In this document: one piece after another, positions 54,714-64,000 of the stretch
How positions within the stretch are numbered: position 1 is the stretch's first letter
How the letters are laid out: each line of letters begins with the position of its first letter
DNA from: Omphiscola glabra
Taxonomy: Eukaryota > Mollusca > Gastropoda > Lymnaeidae
Assembly: GCA_964017045.1 (NCBI GenBank)
Contig: OZ024807.1
Location: 23,134,097-23,198,096, forward strand
Length of the DNA stretch: 64,000 nucleotides
Direction of reading: 5' to 3'
Made by a program: the position numbers and the translations under genes
Notes under the pieces: generated by a model
What the model was told of the DNA's origin: nothing
Database searches by the model: none
What the model saw: the letters and a program-made list of their open reading frames with translations, nothing else

Positions 54714-56020
54714 TATACATCCTTGTAAAAGAACACTTAAGTAACAATTATTTGTTTAAACAATAATGCAGTTAACGCCTCAGCGAAAAGTTTAGATAAA
54801 GATTATACCTTTCATTTTACTTGTTACTTTTGTCGTACTTGTAAATGAAACGTAATAAAGACGTTTAAAAGTAATCCAAACGGTAGATCGAAACTTTTTT
54901 GTTATGATTTAAAAGAATTGTCTTTAAAAAACGGTAGTTTATTGCATCATCGATTATGACACTACTTTGTAACGGCTTGAAAATGAATTGGTAGCAATGC
55001 AGTATACAAGTATTATTGATGAAAATAAATTTTATTCAAATATCAGAAAGAAAACGCTAAACTTTTTGAAGCTCACCTGGTACGGATAAAAATGAATAAT
55101 CTGAGACGTGAAAATTGAGTTGTGCATTGTTCTTAGTGAACACGCGCAGTTTAAGATTTAACGATGGATTCTGAGATATTGAAATATTGACAGAAAGAGA
55201 AATAATTCAAGAGAAAGAGCGAGTTATATGGGGTGACAGAAAAATTATGGTATGTACTCGTTTGGGAAAATATAGGAGATGATTATTTGAGTGATACATA
55301 GAACGTAGGTAATTATTTTACAAAAAATAAACTGTCATTAAATAACAATACCAACAAAGCAAGACATAAACTATTGGTGGATATCTTCGGATAAATACTT
55401 CGAATGAGACTTGTCCACTTGCCCGCCAAACCTGCAATAACGGAAACACTGGTTATGTAAATAATTCCGTTTTCATTTTGACGGTTTTTCTTTGGCCTAA
55501 TTTAATTCAGACTAGTTTTTATTGACAACTGTCTTAAAGTTAAACTTGTTGTTTTCACTGTTGTTATGTTTGATATGGAAAAGATGTTTAGTGTAGAGAG
55601 TACGTGTGTAGCTGTATCTTTTATGTGAGGTATTTGTGAAGCATCTGGATAAGAGGAAATGACTCGTTAGTTTTGTTGTTATGTTGGATTGATGGCCGTT
55701 GTATGATATTCACGGTGTATCTTGTTTTGTGTTGAGGATTTCTGCTTTCTTTTTTTTTTCAAAGGAGGTACTTTGATATACGAAACGAATTTGATTTTGA
55801 ACACAGTATACATTACTCCGACATGTTGTAAGGATGTCTTATAAATTTATAGCGGGCATCAAACTTTTCAGTGTTTGGTGTATTGAAAAAACGGATCGTA
55901 TCAGTTGCAATAGTCGGTGGGTACGAAGTGAGAGACAATATCGAAAAAAATAATCATCTTACATCCAGGTTAATTTAACATGCAACATTGAGATCTAACT
56001 TTAATATATATATCTTCCTT
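54714..56020. other. Stretch without a supported gene
   Basis: AT-rich. Holds duplication copy 2 (about 55120-55415) and dispersed repeat copy 2 (55418-55550). Confidence 0.4.
55418..55550 (+). repeat. Dispersed repeat, copy 2 (partner 8684-8819)
   Basis: Begins GCCCGCCAAACCTGCAATAA and ends with CAACTGTCTTAAAGTTAAAC; see the first copy. Confidence 0.65.
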
Positions 56021-57560
56021 CTTAGCATAGTTGGAAAGGCCTTCGCCCGAGTTGCATTAACACGCTTGCAGACCCTAGCATCGCGTGTACTCCCAGAATC
56101 GCAATGTGGCTTTCAAACCGGTAGGTCAACCATAGACATGATCTTCTCTCTGCGTCAGTTGCAGGAGAAATGCGGGGAACAACATATGTCTCTATACATA
56201 GCGTTTGTCGACCTCACTAAAGCTTTTGATCTTGTCAGCAGAAGCGGCCTCTTCCAGATCCTAAAAAAAATAGGCTGCCCTGCACGTCTGCTTAACATCA
56301 TCGCGCAGTTCCACTATAACATGCAGGGCACAGTATGCTATGACGGTGCCACCTCAGAAGCTTTTCCAGTAAGTAGTGGAGTAAAGCAAGGCTGCGTGCT
56401 AGCTCCTACTTTATTTGCAATCTTCTTCTCCATCTTACTCCAGTATGCCTTCAAGAACAACAGCGATGGGATATACATTCACACTAGAGCAGACGGTAGA
56501 TTGTTCAACATTGCGCGCCTTAGAGCTAAGACCAAAATAAGAAAGGTCATGCTACGTGAGCTCTTATTTGCAGATGACGCCGCTTTAGTATCTCACTCAG
56601 CAGACGGCCTGCAGAGCCTTGTATCCAGTTTATCCGCTGCCTACAAAGAGTTTGGCATGATCATCAGCTTAAAGAAAACCAACATTATGGCTCAGGACGC
56701 TGACTCTCCTCCCACTATCTCCATCGACGACTGCGACTTGGATGCTGTTGACAGATTCACATATCTAGGGTCGATCATTTCGAGCACCCTCTCAATGGAG
56801 GATGAGATAAGTGGTAGAATAGGGAAGGCCGCAACTGTCATGGCGAGACTGAAGAAAAGAGTCTGGTCCAATGCCAAGCTCTTAACAAGAACTAAGCTGC
56901 AGGTATACCAGGCCTGCGTACTAAGCACACTCATGTATGGTTGTGAGTCTTGGACCACATACAACAGGCACGAAAAAAGGCTCAATGGCTTCCACCTCAG
57001 ATGCCTGCGCCGCATCCTTGACATCAAATGGCAGGAAAAAGTCCCCAACACGGATGTCCTGTATCAAACAAATATGTGCAGCGTCCCAGCCCTTTTAATC
57101 CAAAGACGCCTCCGCTGGCTTGGGCAGGTCAAGCGAATGCAACCTGGTCGCATACCTAAGGACGTGCTGTACAGCGAGCTGGCGACAGGGAAAAGGTCAG
57201 TTGGACGGCCTCGTCTCAGATACATAGACATTTGCAAAAGAGATATGAAGGCGGCTAACATCAACATCTCAAATTGGGAGGACCTGGCGGAGGATCGATC
57301 CACATGGCGGGGCATCGTGAAGGAAGGATCACTACGTGCCGAGGAGCTCTACAGGGCGGAATCAGCTGTGAAGAGAGTGCGGAGAAAGGCAAGAAAACAC
57401 TACTCCACCGCATTCGTGTGCGTGACATGCACAAGAGACTGCCATTCAAGGATCGGTCTCATTAGCCACAAGAAGAGCTGCAACCAGACAAGATAATCTA
57501 TCGTCTCTCGTGGACGGAAAGATGCCATACATACATATATATATATATATATAAAAAATA
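56020..57560 (+). mobile_element. 5'-truncated LINE with intact RT C-terminal two thirds and C2HC tail
   Basis: The frame is open from 55988 to the stop at 57494-57496 (502 codons), but element sequence starts near 56024 at LSIVGKAFARVALTRL. RT blocks are in order: FVDLTKAFD (about 73-81), SGVKQGCVLAPTLFAIFF (130-147), catalytic FADD (194-197), YLGSIIS, LMYGCESWTTYNRHEKRL and RRLRWLGQVKRM. The C-terminal C-x2-C..H-x3-C block (478-498) is a C2HC knuckle seen at the end of a class of invertebrate LINEs. The endonuclease and first RT blocks are missing. The 3' end has GGACGGAAAGATGCCATACA and a TA microsatellite. No stop interrupts the frame, so insertion is recent. Confidence 0.85.
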
Positions 57561-58455
57561 TGTATTAAAATATTGATTTCTTACTTTCTCTTGTTCTTGG
57601 GGACATTTTTTTTACAGACATCTTAAAACTATGACCATGAAACATACACTTTTCAATTAATTTTTAAAGGATATCTTCAACATTTAATCACCATATAAAA
57701 AAAAGATTCATTTTCGTAAACAACACTTTAGACTTGTTTTACTGTAATTGCTTAAAGACGCTCACTATTTAGTTGCTGCTCACGGTGTTTCCCTTGACTA
57801 TCAATACAGATTTGATTAAATTTTCACCAGTTTTATATTTGATGCATTTCAGACTAACTGGAATATCCTTTGCTTTAAGCTATGAATGGATATGTTACTT
57901 TTTTTTTTCTTTTGTGAGCCATTCGAATTACATTTCACATAATGGATTGATCTAATCATTGATCAACACATTTTCTAACACATATATACACATAGTTACA
58001 CGTAGCTTATATATAAAATATGTTAATCTTTGCAAATTGGCCGAACGATCGTGCGAAAGCAAAAGAACGTATGGCAATGAAATTTAACATGGTCATGCCT
58101 CCTAATCTAATTATGGTTCCTGCCTAGCGTAGTATTAACCTCCTTTCTCTTTCAGCCATTTTTTAAATATATCATAACATGCATAGGTTATTATATAGCA
58201 TATCAAAAGTAATTAAAATATTCCATTCAAATTTGTTCGTATAAATCCTTTATACGAATTGGTTATTAGTTTACTTTATGTTCAAATCATAATTCCCACA
58301 TGCTTCTACGCTGCGATTTTTTTCACACACAGTATCAGCAAGACAAGTAAAATCCTAACGCATCAAGTGCACTTGCCTTTTTTAGAAACGAAATTCATTT
58401 AGAGCAGTTATCGGGATTTTTTTTTCGTGAAATCAGTCGCATCATATTTCATTCG
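57561..58455. other. Stretch without a supported gene
   Basis: AT-rich DNA; nothing recognisable. Confidence 0.35.
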
Positions 58456-58460
58456 TCTTA

Positions 58461-58655
58461 TTCACAAGGAGGAAGCAGCTGTAAAGAGAGCACAGAGAAA
58501 AGGCCAGAAAACATTGCTCCACCACATTCATGTGTGGGGCATGCAAAAGATACTGCCACTCGAGGATCCGTCTCACTAGCCACACCAAGTGATGCAATCA
58601 GAAAAGATAAATCTATTGTCTCTCGTAGACGGAAAGATGCCATACACACATTTTG
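58461..58655 (+). mobile_element. LINE 3' fragment, same family as 56.0-57.5 kb
   Basis: GAGGAAGCAGCTGTAAAGAG through GGCATGCAAAAGATACTGCC and CTCGTAGACGGAAAGATGCC parallels the end of the larger copy at about 80% identity, with frame-breaking changes. Only about 195 bases are present. Confidence 0.75.
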
Positions 58656-60025
58656 AAAAACAGGAAATAGCGAATTTTAGGTGTTGGGATTGAGGGTATG
58701 GCTAACAATTTGATATAATGTGTTGTCATTGGCCTTTCTACAGAACGGTGTGCTTTCACAATTCTATTATGGTACTTTTATTTAAATGATGCATTTGAAA
58801 TAAAGCTTTATTCAGACTATATGCTTTCAAAAGAAAAAAAAAACTTCACTATTTCAAGGATGATTTGTTGTGCCTTAGGTTTTAGAGTCATGCTTGGTAT
58901 TTTATGCAATGTATTATTATTCGTACCTGTGTGTGTGTAGAAGGAGGATCTGACGTTTGTGGTTTAGTCCCAAATCAGCTCTTAGTAAAACTGCGTCACT
59001 GAATGAGTAGTTGTTATTTATAAATTTAGTTATGGAACTTACAACGTCATTATAAAGATTTCGAAAATATCAATGAACCAACCCAGCTATTGATTTTGAG
59101 TCTCTATCATCTATTTTTTCTTCTAAAAATAACATAGGTGTTGACCTTTCTTTTTCTAGGACAATAACACATTTTGTTTTTAAAAAGGACACATTTCTAG
59201 ATTATTTAAACATATATTAATCAGACACTTTTGAAACGTCACATTTCATATTTATTTTGTTGACCGGGCCTCTCAACCTATTTATATTTTTAAAGTTACC
59301 TTGAATATTTATTTTATGGCGTTTGATAGAGATCCTTTTTTTGGGGGAGGGTAAAAACTTGGCCTCTTTTAACACGATTTTAAGTTTGTAATATTACCTT
59401 AAATACTACTTTGAAAATTGGAGAAGTCAGACCCTTTGGTTATAAATAAAAATCATTTGAAATGGATTCACACCAAGACCCCATAACTGATTAAAAAAAT
59501 TTCAAGTGTATCATAAATAAAGATTTTGATTGGTTAAAAAAATAAAGAGAAGCACGCAGAGATAACTATCCACGAGGGCCACTCTAAAAAAATTCAGTTT
59601 TTAAAACTTGAATGCTAAGATAAAAGTTCAATAATAGGTTATAAAGTGTATGATATATTATAGTCACGTGAATGATACACTAGAACAGGTTAATTGTGGA
59701 AAAGGAAATGTCACATTACAATGATGCTGACGCACCAATATAATATTAAAAAAAGGCAATACCTACCGAATTATGTACATGAAATTCATGAGTCAGTCCA
59801 AGAGGCGCCCTTGATCCTCCGGCGCGCGAACATGTGTGGGTCTTTCCTTCGCCGTTGACGATGATCAGCTTGAGCTTGGCGTCACAATGGAAGATGCCGA
59901 GGGTGATCTGCTTGATGTTCAGCTGTTCATGATTACGTTACTTCGGAAGTTGATAGTGCAAGGCTCATTAAAACAACGATGTTCGTTTACAAGACATCAT
60001 TTTTGTAAATTTTTTAAACGTATAA
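58656..60025. other. Stretch without a supported gene
   Basis: AT-rich, except for a GC-richer piece at 59790-59950 with a frame including FAVDDDQLELGVTMEDAEGD. I cannot assign it; it may be a transposon relic. Confidence 0.35.
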
Positions 60026-60597
60026 ATTAGAGAATATCCGGCTTCGGTTTCGGTTTAGGCGATGAAAGTTTCTATTTGATAAATTTCGGCTTGGTTTCTA
60101 CTCCGGAATAAGCTAATTCAGATAGATCGTACCTCATCATTAGGTTTAGGGATATATTTGAGGTTTAGGTTAGGTTTAGGGATATAGTTGGGGTTTAGGT
60201 TAGGTTTAGGGATATATTTGGGGTTTAGGTTAGGTTTAGGGATATATTTTGGGTTTAGGTTAGGTTTAGGGATATATTTGAGGTTTAGGTTAGGTTTAGA
60301 GATAAATGTGGGGTTTAGGTTAGGTTTAGGGATAGATTTGGGGTTTAGGTTAGGTTTAGGGATATATTTGGGGTTTAGGTTAGGTTTAGAGATATATTTT
60401 GGGTTTAGGTTAGGTTTAGGGATAGATTTAGGGTTTAGGTTAGGTTTAGGGATCGATTTGTGTTCAGGTTAGGTTTAGGGATACATTTAGGGTTCAGGCA
60501 ACCAAGTTGGCGGCCATGGTAAAAAAAAAACTTGGTACGATCTGTCTGAATTTACCAGAAAAAATATCCGAAAAGTATTTCCGGTATTTCTCTATTA
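60026..60597. mobile_element. Inverted-repeat element carrying a telomere-like satellite
   Basis: The left flank (ATTAGAGAATATCCGG and AATTCAGATAGATCGTACC) is mirrored at the right (GGTACGATCTGTCTGAATT and CCGGTATTTCTCTAT). Between them sits the 30-bp satellite. This looks like a non-autonomous element with an internal tandem array, a design known from several mollusc MITE or Helitron-like families. The family is not identified. Confidence 0.6.
60141..60498 (+). repeat. 30-bp telomere-like satellite, about 12 copies
   Basis: The unit GGTTTAGGTTAGGTTTAGGG plus ATATATTTGG is repeated head to tail with exact 30-base spacing. It contains TTTAGG, TTAGG and TTTAGGG, close to animal telomere motifs. 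The plus frame (GFRLGLGIYL repeats) is open only because 30 is divisible by three. Confidence 0.92.
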
Positions 60598-60598
60598 G

Positions 60599-63500
60599 AA
60601 ACACATTTAAAGTTGAACATCCTGGAGAAAACAAAGGCATGGTGATTGAGTCTACAAACTTAAAATACGTTCAATAAAAAGGTCAACTTTTAATAACAGA
60701 ATCATCTAAGAGAAGAACGTAGTTACAGTCGTTAAGTTGATTTTAATGAAGATAAAATATATATAATCTTCCCAACTTTATAACTTTCACTTACTAGGAT
60801 CTTCCTTCTTGTTCTGCACGAACAACTCCATTAGCAGGTACATTTACTGAGGGCAGTAGACTCCCCAGTTGTCTAATGTTTACAATCACGATGGAAATAA
60901 ACAAGCTGCAGTTTTAAGATCTCGATATTACCACAGGTTGACAGCTTCGTTGTCTTAGGGGGTAATTTAATTTAATTAATAAATCTTTGATTTAAGTCGA
61001 ATGTCACTTTATTGAACAAAGAATTCCTAAAATTCTAAACCTACATTATATAATTACTCCATCACTGCTAACCAGAATCATAACACATTCACAGCGTCAT
61101 TTCCCATACGAGACAACGTAACAAAATACCATGAACATTAAGTACTCTCATCAATGAATACCTTTTCCAAAACCTTTTTTACAGCTTAAAATACATTCTC
61201 TTACGTCTTAATTTTTTTTTCTAAACACAAATTTATCAAATTCGGACCTCCAAATTATTTTGAGAAACGGACATTATTATTTCAAATATTTAAAACAGAA
61301 AACAAAAAAAATTAATTATATTTCATTAAAAATTATTTCAGACATTAACATATTATACAATAATCGCTTCTTTCAAAATGTATAGCCACGTTTGATCAAA
61401 CTTTTATTTTTATATTCCTTATGATGTAATTGATAACTCCAGTCGATCCTTTTTTTTAAAGACCAAAGAGCAAATGTATACATTGTATTTTACTTGAGTA
61501 AACATGGCGACATAAACATAACTATACAAGCATACTGTTAAAATAAAATGTATTGTTTTTAGTTTTCTTTTCATCACATTACATTAAACGTATTAAGGCA
61601 GTGTCAGTTAATTCAATGAATGTGCAAATGTATTTTTCCGTGCGCGTCCTATTTATTAACCGCATGTGAATGTAAACTATTTCATTTTTTTTGACAGAGT
61701 GACGTCTTAAGTTTCAAAGGGAAATCTATAGATGTAAGCAAAAACACATTTTGTTGACATGAAACTTAGCATGAAAAACTCTGCATGTTTACATCCTGGT
61801 TCTTTGTCGGCAGGGATCACTTCCCCGTGCTTGTAAGACGCCCGCGCTGCTTTGAGGATGCCGGTAATCTCGTTATTATTAAATCATTGAAAATTTACTA
61901 TGTATATATTTGCACACGTATGTATGTTTATCACCTTAGATTTTTATTCCGAAAACAGCATAAGAAAATATCAAATCAAATGACGTCGACAAAGCAACAC
62001 CCTGAGAAGTAAGTAGACTTTCTAACGATACCAGCTTTTAATAATGGAGACTTATTTCTTTTGTGTTTAATATCCAAATCCAAAAAAATATGTTTTACAT
62101 TGACAACTTAGAATGTTGATAGCTTGTTGGCGTCTATTGTACATTTAAAAGATACTGTCCAGTTGTAGTTTTAGATAACGTTTACATATACGAAACATCC
62201 TCCACGGCAAGAACAGTATATCCCGAAAGGTGTTTCATGAGAAATCTAAGCAATTAAAAAGAAAATGCGTTTCTTTAAAAATGCATGAGTGTCAAGGATA
62301 TTTGTGACGGTTTCTTGAACGATGGTTACATCCTTGTGTCGAAAAACATCAAAGTTTTCTTCTTAATAATTAAAAAAATGAATTTTTAAATTGCAATCTT
62401 AAAAACTAAATAATAATTTTAATTTATTTATTTTTTTTTTAATTTCTATTTTTTATCTTTACCTTAAAAAAAAAAAGTGGGGGGGGGGGGATTAATAACA
62501 TAGTCTTTCTTTTAGAAAATGTTACTACATTGAATTGATAATGCTATCAATTACACGATATAGATTACGATATTAACTCGAATTAGTTAAAATTGACAAA
62601 ACTGCGATCTCCAAGATTTCAACAGCCTATATCAAGTAAATAAGAAATGTATACATATTTAAATTAAATATTAAAAGCTTATTCAAGAAATAAGAAATAA
62701 TACACAAGTATACACGTTCATATCAAAGAAAGACTATTTGATTTCGATATACCAACTTATTTAATTGGTGTATAAAACATGCATACACAACATAAAGCCA
62801 GAAGGTAATGGTCGATCAATATCTGGTAGAGCTTGAAATTAATGACCAGAAATCAAAAGAACGCTCAGGCCAGACACTGTCTTCAGGACACTTTAGTAAA
62901 AACGTGGAATATGATTTTCAAAGTTATATTTTTAGCAGATTTAAAGAAATATTAATACATAAATTCACAAGTCATGTTTAACAAAGATTAAATGCTACTA
63001 AAAATTATAGAACAACATATTTTTATTTTATTTTTTTTTAAAATTCATTAGTCCAGTCTAATTGGTGAACCGTTGAACCTATTTAATAGGAACTAGTAAT
63101 TCAGACATGTCCCTAATATTATTTATGCTGTAGCTTAGCCATGCTTTAACACTAGGAGTTTAAGAGAACAATTAAAACTACTGGTCAAATTAAACACGTC
63201 CACCGAATTTAATTAAGTATTGTTAAACGCATTTATTTTTTTGAACCATTTAAATGCTGATAAAGCCTAAATGTTATATGTAATACATGCAATTTTAGTT
63301 AGACTGAACTGCAGAGTTATGGATATGATATGAGTGTGAGACTAAAAATATTTGCGAGACTGTCTTAGAATGTTTATTGTTTTCTAAGTTGCTTCAGCTG
63401 GTACTGTCACTGACTACATAGACCAGTTACCAGGCATGATAAAGTACTGCAACTACCTAAAGAAATAAGTACCGTGGTAAAATAAAGTACTGCTACTAGC

Positions 63501-63725
63501 TAAAGAAAGGAGTAACGTAGGGTAACCAACACGTGTCCTCTTAGATGTGGTATACAATGTATGTAGGTTTCGTTGGGTTGATGTGCTATAATGCGTATGC
63601 AGGTTAGCGAATTTAAAATATGCACATACATATGGAAATCATTTTCTTAAAATAGGCATTTATTGAAAACGATAAACTTTATTTATTGAAAATAAGTAAT
63701 ATATATTTATGGAAAAGAGTAACAT
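60599..63725. other. Long stretch without a supported gene
   Basis: AT-rich DNA. Two exon-like intervals near 61698-61733 and 61814-61863 have splice-like edges (see findings) but no confirmed partners. A run of G at 62477 follows a poly-A tract. Confidence 0.35.
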
Positions 63726-63734
63726 TTATTTCAT

Positions 63735-64000
63735 CCAATATATAGATAGATATATGAATGGATGGATAAATATATGGATGGATAGGTAGATATATGAATG
63801 GATGGGTAGATATATGGATGGATGGATAGATATATGGATGTATGGATATATATATGGATGGATGGATAGATATATGGATATATGGATAGATACATGTATG
63901 GATGGATATATATATGGATGCATGGATATATACATGGATGTATGGATATATATATGGATGAATGGATATATATATGGATGTATGGATATATATATGGATT
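63735..64000 (+). repeat. GATGGATA-type minisatellite running off the right edge
   Basis: Units such as TATATGGATGGATGGATAGA repeat every 16-20 bases from about 63735 to the last base. The minus-strand Ile/His/Tyr/Pro frame across it is an artefact. Confidence 0.9.

Noticed and set aside
56692..57465. Minus- and plus-strand frames overlapping the LINE
   Set aside because: Shadows of the 502-codon RT frame in other phases.
60188..60472. 94-residue GFRLGLGIYL repeat protein
   Set aside because: Translation of the 30-bp telomere-like satellite; open because 30 is a multiple of three.
63726..63935. 69-residue Ile/His/Tyr/Pro frame
   Set aside because: Translation of the GATGGATA-type minisatellite.

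Overview
ORGANISM. The window is AT-rich, intron-rich metazoan DNA: short exons with GT..AG boundaries, long introns full of microsatellites, MITEs, SINEs and truncated non-LTR retrotransposons. The repeat types (LINE 3' ends with a C2HC tail, a tRNA-derived SINE, hAT MITEs, a Ginger/KRBA2-like remnant) and the gene types fit an invertebrate, most likely a gastropod mollusc. That assignment is inference. No rRNA, tRNA gene, CRISPR array or prokaryotic operon was seen. || GENES. I rebuilt the spliced genes by hand from splice sites and codon phase. (A) 239-2103, +: last two exons of a single-pass membrane protein that starts left of the window; a second, homologous tail exon lies at 7542-7611. 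(B) 9624-19956, +: a complete 12-exon gene for a 700-residue type I membrane protein with a signal peptide, six Ig-like or beta-sandwich modules, one membrane span and a short tail. (C) 35944-20653, -: a complete 14-exon paralogue of B, 887 residues, transcribed towards B. It has the same exon order and phases, many identical exon lengths, and one extra copy of the membrane-proximal two-exon Ig pair. A, B and C look like one tandem/inverted cluster of cell-surface receptors, organised like a surface recognition or adhesion family; no ligand or function can be read from sequence. (D) 44920-49400, +: a complete 5-exon gene for a 282-residue secreted protein of unknown family, with a signal peptide, a short basic pro-segment ending in KKR and a conserved-looking Trp/Gly/Cys-rich C-terminal domain. 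(E) 39516-39682, +: the terminal exon of a small Asp/Gly-rich protein. A much longer but broken relative (46434-47090) lies inside intron 2 of gene D. || LAYOUT. 1-9.6 kb: end of gene A, degenerate tandem repeats, a 5'-truncated LINE (-), a lone tail exon. 9.6-20 kb: gene B. 20-36 kb: gene C, whose introns hold a 295-bp perfect-type palindrome, a GC-rich island, a hAT MITE with 8-bp target duplication, two SINE copies and a 2-kb polypyrimidine (sense strand) satellite that runs into an exon acceptor. 36-45 kb: a hAT element, a broken reverse transcriptase, the Asp-rich exon, many tandem arrays including about 470 bp of GATA. 45-49.4 kb: gene D. 49.4-64 kb: no convincing host gene; satellites, LINE pieces, a Ginger/KRBA2-like DNA transposon remnant, an inverted-repeat element carrying a telomere-like 30-bp satellite, and a GATGGATA-type array at the right edge. 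|| LIMITS. Exon joins were checked only for phase, splice dinucleotides and paralogue agreement. Family names rest on recognition, not on a search.
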